Source: Syntrophaceae bacterium (lineage in GTDB: Bacteria > Desulfobacterota > SM23-61). From it: a DNA stretch of 6,173 nucleotides. Made by a program: the position numbers and the translations under genes. The stretch spans positions 45,083-51,255 of the forward strand of contig PMCE01000095.1 in assembly GCA_003154025.1 (NCBI GenBank), in the 5' to 3' direction. Positions 1 to 5,352 of the stretch are shown here, in pieces; position 1 is the stretch's first letter; every line of letters begins with the position of its first letter. The notes under the pieces are model-generated. The model did no database searches and was not told the DNA's origin. It saw nothing but the letters and a program-made list of their open reading frames with translations.

Positions 1-200
1 TCTTCATCGGGGCGGTGGTCGTGCTGGAAGCCTGGCCGGTTTACACCCTCTTCATGGCCAAGGTCCATCACCGCAGTATTTCGAGCCTTGAATGGGCCGG
101 AATCCTGGCCTCCTTCGCCGGCGTAGCCTTGCTGATCGCCATTGCCACGGTCGGACCCGTCAAGTTGGGCTTGAAGAAGCTTGAGGAGATGGATTTCTAA
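1..200 (+). CDS. EamA/DMT-family membrane transporter, C-terminal end (5' truncated by window edge)
   Basis: The reading frame is open from the left edge (first full codon at 3) to a TAA at 198-200, giving the last 65 residues. It reads as a membrane helix containing a LEAWPVYTLFMA motif, a short polar loop (KVHHRSISSLEW), then a second helix (AGILASFAGVALLIAIATV) and a short charged tail. This helix, polar loop, and W-(A/G)-G-I-hydrophobic-G-V-hydrophobic helix pattern is typical of the last two segments of drug/metabolite transporter superfamily (EamA) proteins, including the subgroup with an E-(A/T)-W-P motif. Such proteins have ten inner-membrane helices; the substrate cannot be guessed. 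The GTG at 15 is not the real start, because the protein clearly continues upstream. Any small helical membrane protein could give similar statistics, so the family call is moderate. Confidence 0.6.
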   Translation, partial: FIGAVVVLEAWPVYTLFMAKVHHRSISSLEWAGILASFAGVALLIAIATVGPVKLGLKKLEEMDF

Positions 201-202
201 GG

Positions 203-242
203 AGTGCCTAAAGTGTCTTAAATGCGCTCAAATGCCTAAAGT
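203..242. repeat. Degenerate nonamer tandem repeat (AGTGCCTAA-like)
   Basis: Immediately after the transporter stop codon there are about four imperfect 9-bp units: AGTGCCTAA (203), AGTGTCTTA (212), AATGCGCTC (221), then after one extra A, AATGCCTAA (231), ending in AGT. A unit length divisible by three gives a repetitive peptide in any frame (for example KECLKCLKC), so peptides read here should not be taken as protein. The tract is followed by T6 at 241-246 but has no stem, so it is not a standard terminator. Its function is unknown. Confidence 0.55.
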
Positions 243-294
243 TTTTTGGGCTGGCGAAGAGGGTGGAGACAAGATATATTTTCAGACCTTCCAA

Positions 295-528
295 ATGAAA
301 AAAAAGAAACTCGAAACCCGAAACCCGAAACTCGAAACCTTTACTTGCCAGGTCTATGCCTGCCCGCACTGCAAAACTCAAAACTTTTCCACCGGAGCCC
401 GGCTGCGCCAGGCCGGGCGGTTCCCCCTGACCTGTTGGAAATGTGGAGAAGAGATTCGAAAGGCTTTGAACCGCCGGGGAGGCGAGACCATAAAAAAAGA
501 AAACTCAGACGGAAAACGGAGGAAATGA
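295..528 (+). CDS. Possible zinc-ribbon small protein (78 aa), N-terminus made of repeat DNA
   Basis: The frame from ATG 295 to TGA 526-528 encodes 78 residues. Residues 23-52 contain two CxxC knuckles, CPHC and CWKC, separated by 22 residues including a G-R-F-P-L segment. This spacing fits a two-knuckle zinc ribbon of the MJ0042/zf-ribbon type, often found at the start of deltaproteobacterial regulatory or membrane proteins. The tail is basic (K/R rich). Residues 4-16 are encoded by the GAAACYC heptamer tract, so the true N-terminus is uncertain. No Shine-Dalgarno sequence precedes ATG 295, and the frame stays open upstream to a TTG at 181. It could be a genuine zinc-binding microprotein, a remnant of one whose 5' end was disturbed by the repeat, or chance. 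The paired CxxC motifs are the only positive evidence; no function is assigned. Confidence 0.42.
   Translation: MKKKKLETRNPKLETFTCQVYACPHCKTQNFSTGARLRQAGRFPLTCWKCGEEIRKALNRRGGETIKKENSDGKRRK
306..340. repeat. Heptanucleotide tandem repeat GAAACYC x5
   Basis: Five contiguous 7-bp units are visible: GAAACTC (306), GAAACCC (313), GAAACCC (320), GAAACTC (327) and GAAACCT (334). Because seven is not divisible by three, a gain or loss of one unit shifts the reading frame, and all three frames read through the tract as E-T-R-N-P-K-like peptides. Tracts of this sort recur, as far as I recall, between genes in deltaproteobacterial genomes. No inverted partner (GTTTCGGGTTTC) is present in this window. 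Confidence 0.8.
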
Positions 529-634
529 GAGGCCAAACAATGCCCCTGGGGCCACGAACCTGGATATCTCCAAAGTGAGGGGCAAGCTGATTTGGGCCCT
601 TGAAGTGAGGGAAAAAGTTTGGTATAAGCGCGGT

Positions 635-856
635 ATGGAAGAAAGGCGTTTATTGTACCTGAAGGTCGGCGACTGGGTCGTTCACCGCAAATATCCGGAG
701 TGGGGCAGCGGCCGGGTGGTGGAGGAGCGGAACTCCTCCGTGGTGGGAGGCCTGTCTCTCGTCAAGGTTACCTTCCTCGACGGTCAAACCCGAGTATTCG
801 ATAACAACTTCAAAAACGCCACCTGTTGCTACCACGCCGGCCTTCGAAGGCGGTAG
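635..856 (+). CDS. DUF3553-like small protein (73 aa)
   Basis: From ATG 635 to TAG 854-856 the frame encodes 73 residues. Residues 9-52 read as a small beta-barrel-like module: KVGDWVVHRKYPEWGSGRVVEE, then a G-G-L-S-L-V-K-V-T-F strand and D-G-Q-T-R-V-F. The G-D-x-V-x-H, P-x-W-G-x-G-x-V and V-x-F-x-x-G pattern matches DUF3553, a small domain of unknown function distantly reminiscent of CarD/Tudor-like barrels. The C-terminal NNFKNATCCYHAGLRRR has a paired cysteine that I associate with a deltaproteobacterial subgroup. The frame also opens at GTG 575, but the extra residues do not resemble the domain and no ribosome site precedes either start well, so 635 is chosen because it lies just before the conserved core. 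It converges on the minus-strand operon, with the AAATTCC repeat between them. The biochemical role is unknown. Confidence 0.72.
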   Translation: MEERRLLYLKVGDWVVHRKYPEWGSGRVVEERNSSVVGGLSLVKVTFLDGQTRVFDNNFKNATCCYHAGLRRR

Positions 857-930
857 TCCCTCTTGCCAGGATTTTTTCCAACCAGGAAGTTTGCGACCTG
901 CAAAAACGGTTTCTTTTACGTCGCCTGCGT

Positions 931-992
931 TCAAATTCCAAATTCCAAATCTCAAATTCCAAATGAGTTCCAAAACCCAAATTCCAAACTCG
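931..992. repeat. Heptamer-based AAATTCC repeat tract, left arm of an imperfect inverted repeat
   Basis: Contiguous heptamers AAATTCC (933), AAATTCC (940), AAATCTC (947), AAATTCC (954) and AAATGAG (961) are followed by a broken part with another AAATTCC at 979 and AAACTCG at 986. The tract lies between the convergent 3' ends of the DUF3553-like gene and the 421-residue gene. Its sequence is partly complementary to 1021-1070, so a transcript from either strand could fold into a long A/U-rich imperfect hairpin. This type of short intergenic repeat is, from memory, frequent in uncultured deltaproteobacteria. It could serve as a bidirectional transcript end, but it lacks a GC stem plus T-tract. 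Confidence 0.75.
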
Positions 993-1020
993 GCAAGGTT
1001 AAAATGTTTCGATCATGTCA

Positions 1021-1070
1021 TTTTGGTTATTGGAACTTATTGGGGATTTGGAATATTGTGCTTGGAATTT
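1021..1070. repeat. Right arm of the AAATTCC inverted repeat (TTGGAATTT / ATTTGGAATA units)
   Basis: This arm contains TTGGTTATTGGAAC, GGGGATTTGGAATA and CTTGGAATTT, which are imperfect complements of the heptamer tract at 931-992. It ends only about 8 bp before the stop codon of the minus-strand gene (1078). Pairing is interrupted by several mismatches and small indels, so this looks like a decayed palindrome rather than a recent insertion. No target-site duplication was recognised. Confidence 0.6.
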
Positions 1071-1077
1071 CGTCTCC

Positions 1078-2343
1078 TCAAGGCTTAATCACCAACTCTT
1101 CCCCCTTCTCCTGCTGCTTCTTGGCTTCCTCCTCCAGGAGGGCTTGAAGGCTCCGTTTGACCAGTTCCAGCAGGAAGGGATGAGGAGTAAGGATTCCGCT
1201 TTCTGATTCCATGCGCAGCGCGGCCACCAGGCACATCTGGGCGTCATCTTCTTTCCCCGTCTTCCAGAGGATGTAGGACATCTCCTCCATCCGTCTTCGG
1301 AAGAAAGCCCGCCGCTCCGCGTTGAAGAGTTCGTCCACGGCCTGCCGGTATATTTCCAAAACCCTCGCCTCTTTCTGGTAGGGAGTGAGGACCAGACGGC
1401 TCTCGGAGGCTTCTTTCAAAAGAGCCAGGTACTTCTTGGCCTCTTCTTCTCCCAGAAACCAGGACTGGAAGGAGGGCGACTGGAAAAGAGAGCCCGCGTG
1501 GTCCAAAAGGTCGGAACGGTTTTTCCATTCCTCTTCCTTCAAGTGCAGATAGATAATCGGCTTGAGGGGCAGGGGAGGAGGTGTGCCCATGAGAGTCCGC
1601 CATTTGGCAAATTCTCCGGGGGGAGTTTCCCCTCTTTTTTTGTTGATCTCCGAAGCCTCGATCACCAGGCCGAGGCAATAGTCGGGATCGGCTTCGATGA
1701 TTTCCCAGGGTGCCTGCTGGCGGAACGCTGCCGAGTATTCCTGGAATTTTTTCCGGGTCGTCTCCAAGGCCTGAAAGTCCATGATCCCCTGGACGTCGTT
1801 CAGCAGCGCATGAAAGGCCACCACCCCCTGGGGGAGCTGAGGCCGGACGAGCCAGACCAGCCGCGTTCCCCCCGCATCGGGGGCGCTCAAAAAGCCCTCC
1901 GCCGGGGCCATCTGGGGGGGATGGAAAACAGCGCGGGAAGAATCTTTGACCTCCTCCACCTCCACCCCCTGGCTCTTCAGGCGGAAGATGGCCTTACGGA
2001 CGTTTTTGAGGACCGGCTTGGAAGAGGACTTGGCGGAGAGTCGATGGAGCAGGATCCCGGCCTCCGGGGAACTCCACCGGCCCAGGCTGTTGGCCAGGGA
2101 GAGGTCAATCTTTTCGTCCTGGCCCAGGAGCGACTGGAAGAAGGGATACACCTCTTCCCCCTGGGTCTTGATTAAAGAGGAGAAGACCCGTTCCTGTTCG
2201 TCGGGAGAAAGAGCCCGGATCTTGGTCAAGGCCGGCTCAGGGTCCTCTGACCAGGCCGCAAAGTTTTCCTCGACCTCTTTCTGAATTTCGTGCCCTCCGA
2301 CGGGAGTGCGGGATTCACCTTTCCCGATTTTTTTCTTTTCCAT
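1078..2343 (-). CDS. Uncharacterised 421-aa protein downstream of recJ
   Basis: ATG at 2341-2343 (complement) is preceded by a good GAGGGG ribosome site, and the frame closes with TGA at 1078-1080. I do not recognise the protein. It has no signal peptide or membrane helix, so a cytoplasmic location is likely. Residues 20-127 are helical, and 80-127 (LANSLGRWSSPEAGILLHRL onward) resemble one or two HEAT-like helical pairs. Residues 155-212 contain a probable strand-rich part (TRLVWLVRPQLPQGVVAFHALL) followed by an amphipathic helix rich in K and E. Residues 290-415 are again helical and strongly charged, ending in an E/K/Q-rich tail. No catalytic motif is evident. The gene lies 54 bp after recJ on the same strand with no obvious terminator between, so it is probably co-transcribed with it. 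A helical scaffold or adaptor is possible, but the sequence does not prove it. Confidence 0.85.
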   Translation of the reverse strand: MEKKKIGKGESRTPVGGHEIQKEVEENFAAWSEDPEPALTKIRALSPDEQERVFSSLIKTQGEEVYPFFQSLLGQDEKIDLSLANSLGRWSSPEAGILLHRLSAKSSSKPVLKNVRKAIFRLKSQGVEVEEVKDSSRAVFHPPQMAPAEGFLSAPDAGGTRLVWLVRPQLPQGVVAFHALLNDVQGIMDFQALETTRKKFQEYSAAFRQQAPWEIIEADPDYCLGLVIEASEINKKRGETPPGEFAKWRTLMGTPPPLPLKPIIYLHLKEEEWKNRSDLLDHAGSLFQSPSFQSWFLGEEEAKKYLALLKEASESRLVLTPYQKEARVLEIYRQAVDELFNAERRAFFRRRMEEMSYILWKTGKEDDAQMCLVAALRMESESGILTPHPFLLELVKRSLQALLEEEAKKQQEKGEELVIKP

Positions 2344-2397
2344 GGTCCCCTCAGCTTGATAAGATTTTCTACCGGCCGTCGGCGGGATAAACGGGAT

Positions 2398-4158
2398 TCA
2401 CAAGCCCGGCGACGGTTGCAGGTCTAAGATCCTTAATTGCAGACTCCGGTTTCCTTGGTACAGGTTGACTTGGGGGGAAAAAGCCATCCTCATTCCCTCC
2501 CCGGACAGCGGATGTCGCGCGCCCATGCCGAACCCGATCGCCTCGCGGACCCGATGGCCTTCCCTGACGCGAACCCGCAAATGACCCTTTCCCACCAGCT
2601 TGGAACTCAGAACGCTAAGGTCTTCCAGCGCCAGCACTGGCTCTGGGTTCCCGGTTCCAAAGGGGGAGAGCAGGTCGAGTTCGGAGAGGAAGGGCTCCTG
2701 GAGCTGCTCCAGGCCGGTTACGGCATCCAGGGTCAGGCAGGGAATAAAATCATCCTCCTTCAGCCGGGCCGCCACCACCTCATTGAAAGCCCGGGCGAAG
2801 TCAGGAATACGCTCGGCCCGAATCACCAGCCCGGCGGCCTGTGCGTGTCCCCCGAAAGCTTCCATCCAGCCCTGACAGGCCTTCAGCCCCTCATAAAGGG
2901 GAAAAGCATCGATAGAGCGACCGGAGCCTTTTCCCCGATTCTCCCTCAGGGCGATGAGAATCGTGGGGCAATGATATTCTTCCATCAAACGGGAAGCCAC
3001 AATGCCGATGACCCCCGGATGCCATTCCAGGGATGCCAGGACGATGGATCGCCTGGTTTCGTCCGGCTCTCGGGATTGGATCATTCCCCTGGCTTCGGTG
3101 AGGATCTTCTCCTCGATCCGCTGGCGTGATACGTTCAACTCGTTCAGATGGGCGGCGATTCGGCGGACCCGCTCCGGGTCCTTCGACGTGAACAGATGGA
3201 TGACTTCCCCGGCATCGTCCAGACGGCCGGCGGCGTTGATTCTGGGGGCCAGTCGGAAATTGATGCCGGTCGTGTCCACCGGCCCGTTTTCCATTCCCGA
3301 CACCTCTTTCAATGCCATGACCCCGGGGCGGTGTCCCCGGCTGAGTTCCCCCAACCCGAATTTCACCAGGATTCGGTTGGCCCCGATGAGCGGAACCACG
3401 TCGCTCACCGTTCCCAGGGCTACCAGATCCAGGTACTCTTTCAGGTTCGGACCGTTTCCCGCCGCAAAGAACCCTTCCTTTCGCAGGTGGCTGCGGAGAC
3501 CGATGATCAAATTAAAGGCCACCCCCACTCCGGCCAGACCCTTGAAGGGATAGAGACAGTCTTTCTGCTTGGGGTTTAGAATCGCCAGAGCCGGGGGGAG
3601 ATCTTCCGGAACTTCGTGGTGGTCGGTCACGATGACGTCCAGGCCGTGCTCCCCAGCGTATTCGATCTCTGCGCGATTGCTGATCCCGCAATCCGCGGTG
3701 ATGAGAAGCCTGGTTCCTGAAGCCTGGATTCTCTTCATCGCCTCCAGGCTGAGCCCATAGCCTTCCTTGATCCGATGAGGGAGTAGGAAATCGACCGACC
3801 CTCCAGCCTCCTGCAAGAACAGAAGGAGGACCGCCGTGGCGGTCGTCCCATCCACATCATAATCCCCGAAGAGAGTAATCTTTTCGCGATTCCGAAGGGC
3901 CTGAACGATCCGTCGGACCGCCTTTTCCATTCCCTTCATGGTGAAGGGATCCGGAAGGTCCGAAAGGGTGGGGTAGAGAAACCGTTTGGCCTCCTCCGGG
4001 CTCGAAATCCCCCGGTTCTGGAGGATTCTGGCGGCCAGGGGGGAAATTCCCAGTTCCCGAAGAGGGAGTTCTTTCCCCTCGGCGGATACCGGGCAATATT
4101 GCCACCTCATTCCCGAAAGCAGATTTGATCCTCCTTTTTTCCACGGAGATTTTATCAT
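2398..4158 (-). CDS. recJ: Single-stranded-DNA-specific exonuclease RecJ
   Basis: The 586-residue product is full length for RecJ (E. coli about 577). RecJ degrades single-stranded DNA 5' to 3' and acts in the RecFOR recombination pathway, mismatch repair and base-excision repair, using Mn/Mg ions in the cytoplasm. The DHH phosphoesterase motifs are intact: FGDYDVDG at 97-104, ITADCGIS at 153-160, TDHHE at 178-182, LAGVGVAF at 208-215, LDLVALGTVSDVVPL at 243-257 and RINAAGRLDDA at 306-316. The DHHA1 domain follows, with WHPGVIGIVASR at 379-390, KGSGRSI at 410-416 and the signature FGGHAQAAGL at 435-444. Residues from about 465 to 580 form the C-terminal OB-fold (LSPFGTGNPEPVL, then YQGNRSLQLRILD). 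ATG 4158 has AGGAA about 9 bases upstream; ATG 4110 (residue 17) is an alternative preceded by a stronger but distant GGAGG. It leads a probable operon with the unknown gene ending at 1078. Confidence 0.98.
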   Translation of the reverse strand: MIKSPWKKGGSNLLSGMRWQYCPVSAEGKELPLRELGISPLAARILQNRGISSPEEAKRFLYPTLSDLPDPFTMKGMEKAVRRIVQALRNREKITLFGDYDVDGTTATAVLLLFLQEAGGSVDFLLPHRIKEGYGLSLEAMKRIQASGTRLLITADCGISNRAEIEYAGEHGLDVIVTDHHEVPEDLPPALAILNPKQKDCLYPFKGLAGVGVAFNLIIGLRSHLRKEGFFAAGNGPNLKEYLDLVALGTVSDVVPLIGANRILVKFGLGELSRGHRPGVMALKEVSGMENGPVDTTGINFRLAPRINAAGRLDDAGEVIHLFTSKDPERVRRIAAHLNELNVSRQRIEEKILTEARGMIQSREPDETRRSIVLASLEWHPGVIGIVASRLMEEYHCPTILIALRENRGKGSGRSIDAFPLYEGLKACQGWMEAFGGHAQAAGLVIRAERIPDFARAFNEVVAARLKEDDFIPCLTLDAVTGLEQLQEPFLSELDLLSPFGTGNPEPVLALEDLSVLSSKLVGKGHLRVRVREGHRVREAIGFGMGARHPLSGEGMRMAFSPQVNLYQGNRSLQLRILDLQPSPGL

Positions 4159-4167
4159 TTCCGTTCA

Positions 4168-4172
4168 TTCCT
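4168..4172 (-). promoter_or_regulatory. Ribosome binding site AGGAA of recJ
   Basis: On the minus strand AGGAA sits 9 bases before ATG 4158, supporting the long recJ start. A stronger core, AAGGAGG (read on the minus strand about 4129-4135), lies inside the annotated N-terminus, roughly 19 bases before the in-frame ATG at 4110. That is too far for ideal spacing, so the start remains somewhat open. Confidence 0.4.
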
Positions 4173-4182
4173 GCTCACAACC

Positions 4183-4212
4183 AAAATAACGAAGGGCTAT
4201 GGATTCTGTCAA
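4183..4212 (-). promoter_or_regulatory. Candidate sigma-70 promoter for recJ operon
   Basis: Read on the minus strand, a perfect TTGACA (complement of 4207-4212) is followed after 18 bases by TATTTT (complement of 4183-4188), which matches four of six consensus positions. Transcription would begin near 4176, leaving a very short leader of about 18 bases that still contains the AGGAA site. The match is by eye and no activator site was identified. Confidence 0.5.
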
Positions 4213-4296
4213 TCAGATATTTGAACTTGGCCACCCGCAGATTTTGAGAAAAGAGCCCTGCGCGCAGAAGATTGCGGGAAGAGAGGGAAAATCTTA

Positions 4297-4325
4297 TGGG
4301 GTTTAGGGTGGAGGAATTCGGATCA
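4297..4325 (+). repeat. Left 29-bp terminal inverted repeat
   Basis: It starts TGGGGTTTAGGGTGGAGG, continues with an EcoRI-like GAATTC core and ends CGGATCA. It is complementary without mismatch to 4494-4522. The neighbouring base pair on the outside (4296/4523) does not match, and on the inside pairing breaks at 4326/4493, which defines the arm precisely. Confidence 0.95.
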
Positions 4326-4493
4326 TCATCCTGGGGCAGTTGTCCTTCCATTGGATCGGGCCTGTCCCGGGGGAATTTTGCAGAGGGAGATGGTTTTGCC
4401 CCGCTTTCTCCTTGGAGTGATCTCCCCTCTTGCCTCTCTCTGCGGAATATGGGGGAGGAGTTTAAAAGAAAGCTAAGAACCCGCCGAGCCTGC

Positions 4494-4522
4494 TGATCCG
4501 AATTCCTCCACCCTAAACCCCA
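4494..4522 (-). repeat. Right 29-bp terminal inverted repeat
   Basis: This is the perfect reverse complement of 4297-4325, beginning TGATCCGAATTC and ending CCCTAAACCCCA. For two arms to stay identical over 29 bp in non-coding DNA suggests recent insertion or selection for a paired structure. Confidence 0.95.
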
Positions 4523-4605
4523 ACGTGCACAAAAAGCTTGAGGCGGGCAAGGATATTTGAGCTAGCCCACTCCCCAGGATTTTAAGGATTCTCTTTGCCA
4601 GGAGA

Positions 4606-4627
4606 TGGCCAAAGGGCCAGATTTTTT
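4606..4627 (+). terminator. Terminator-like hairpin with T6 tract
   Basis: TGGCC (4606-4610), loop AAAG and GGCCA (4615-4619) form a five-pair GC-rich stem, followed after GA by TTTTTT (4622-4627). An alternative, longer stem pairs CTCTTTG-CCA (4591-4600) with TGG-C-CAAAGGG (4606-4616). No protein gene on the + strand ends nearby, so it may end a short transcript that covers the inverted-repeat element, or may be accidental. The stem is short, so confidence is limited. Confidence 0.35.
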
Positions 4628-4750
4628 CGGGTAATCTAAAACTGGGGGCGATGATAGGTAAGACTCCCAGGGCCAATATCCTTCAATCCTGGAACCCAAC
4701 AAGATCTTTTTCATGACCGGCGATGAAAAAATTCGAAACCGTATTTGGAG

Positions 4751-4779
4751 TTGTCATTTTGGCTCAGAAATGTTATTTA
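4751..4779 (+). promoter_or_regulatory. Candidate extended -10 promoter for the 4838 gene
   Basis: TTGTCA (4751-4756) is followed after exactly 17 bases by TATTTA (4774-4779), with a TG dinucleotide at 4771-4772 in the extended -10 position. Transcription would start near 4786, giving a leader of roughly 52 bases that contains the GGGAGG ribosome site. The region is locally A/T rich, which raises the chance of a fortuitous match. Confidence 0.42.
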
Positions 4780-4837
4780 AAATAATAGATTAGCAATCGG
4801 CCGGATATGGGCGAGACTAATACCAGGGAGGCAAACG

Positions 4838-5254
4838 ATGAAGAGATTCCTGGCTCCGATGGTCGTCCTCATCTCCATCCTCTTCATTATGGGAATGGGA
4901 GAAATGGGAGGGGCTGTCCCCCCCGATAAAATTCCGACTCCGGAGAAAAATTTCGCCGTACGGGTCACCGACCGGGAGGGAGTCCAGACCTCCCTCAACC
5001 AGTTCAGCCTGGAAGGGAAAGTCTACCTCGCCGGCAAGCGGGGGAGCGCAACGGTAAGCATCCCCTTTGAAAAGATATCCCAGCTTCAGATTCAGAGCGT
5101 TGAAGGGAATGACGTCCAGGCCAAGGTCTCCCTGCGAACCCGGGAGAGCGTGGATATCAAGATGGAAAAAAAGGCGAAGTTCTACGGAAAAGCGGATTTC
5201 GGAAGCTTCCAGGTCGAGGTGAAGGACCTGAAAGCGGTCAACTTCCTCCCGTAG
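4838..5254 (+). CDS. Small secreted protein of unknown function (138 aa)
   Basis: ATG 4838 is preceded by GGGAGG about eight bases upstream, and the frame ends with TAG at 5252-5254. Residues 1-26 form a signal peptide: MKR, a hydrophobic core (FLAPMVVLISILFIMGM) and a probable signal peptidase I site after GGA near residue 26. There is no lipobox cysteine. The mature part of about 112 residues is rich in alternating hydrophobic and charged residues that suggest beta strands (NFAVRVTDREG, KVYLAGKRGSATVSIPFEKI, AKVSLRTRESVDIKME, KADFGSFQVEVKDLKAVNF). A small beta-barrel or beta-sandwich in the periplasm is likely; it lacks cysteines and catalytic motifs. I do not recognise a named family. It precedes the TPR membrane protein by 98 bp on the same strand and may share its transcript. 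Confidence 0.85.
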   Translation: MKRFLAPMVVLISILFIMGMGEMGGAVPPDKIPTPEKNFAVRVTDREGVQTSLNQFSLEGKVYLAGKRGSATVSIPFEKISQLQIQSVEGNDVQAKVSLRTRESVDIKMEKKAKFYGKADFGSFQVEVKDLKAVNFLP

Positions 5255-5352
5255 CCACCCGCAGGTAAATCCTCCAGACCCAGCGCCCTTCGGTTGAGCG
5301 GAGGGGAGGAGGAATTTTATATCTTCTGGAAACCCAAAAGGGGAGGGGACGG

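Larger units (their letters stand above)
4297..4522. mobile_element. 226-bp element bounded by perfect 29-bp inverted repeats (MITE-like or structured-RNA element)
   Basis: Positions 4297-4325 and 4494-4522 are perfect reverse complements over 29 bp; the outer ends read TGGGGTTTAGGGTGGAGG inward from both sides, so the element has TG...CA termini. The 168-bp interior has no credible coding sequence but contains further pairing: GCAGAGGGAGAT (4380-4391) with ATCTCCCCTCTTGC (4420-4433, two indels) and GGGGCA (4333-4338) with TGCCCC (4397-4402). The pairing stops abruptly outside the arms, and no target-site duplication is visible (left flank TCTTA, right flank ACGTG). The size and terminal repeats suit a non-autonomous miniature transposable element, but a structured non-coding RNA or a DNA cruciform between the divergent promoters would look the same. 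It lies between recJ and the gene at 4838. The inverted repeat is certain; its nature is not. Confidence 0.5.

Noticed and set aside
397..418. GCCCGGC...GCCGGGC hairpin inside the zinc-ribbon ORF
   Set aside because: It is a seven-pair stem with no T-tract, and lies within the segment between the two CxxC motifs, so ordinary GC-rich coding sequence explains it.
835..877. Possible terminator after the DUF3553-like gene (GCCTTCGAAGGC palindrome then T6 at 872-877)
   Set aside because: Only four base pairs can form around the loop, and the T-tract lies about 20 bases beyond the stem, which does not fit an intrinsic terminator.
931..1070. CRISPR array
   Set aside because: The units are 7 bp with no spacers of regular length and no adjacent cas genes, so this is a short tandem repeat.
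863..1147. Open frames through the AAATTCC tract on the + strand
   Set aside because: The peptides (QIPNSKSQIPN, GYWNLLGIWN) are direct translations of the heptamer repeat and extend into the antisense of the 421-aa gene; no ribosome site or domain.
1498..2175. 225-codon + strand ORF opposite the 421-aa gene
   Set aside because: It is an antisense shadow in GC-rich coding DNA, with no recognisable domain and no ribosome site. The minus-strand frame is longer, has a good ribosome site and follows recJ.
2437..3579. Long + strand frames opposite recJ
   Set aside because: recJ is unambiguous through all its catalytic motifs; the + strand frames are antisense shadows.
4272..4496. 74-codon + strand ORF covering most of the inverted-repeat element
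   Set aside because: Its amino-acid sequence is low complexity (G/S/R rich), it is created largely by the repeat arm, and the opposite arm read from the minus strand gives the same GFRVEEFGS phrase. This marks it as a DNA repeat rather than protein.
4159..4837. Known riboswitch or housekeeping RNA (c-di-GMP riboswitch, 6S, SRP or RNase P RNA) in the large intergenic region
   Set aside because: I looked for the characteristic conserved cores and saw none. A covariance-model search would be needed to exclude divergent forms.
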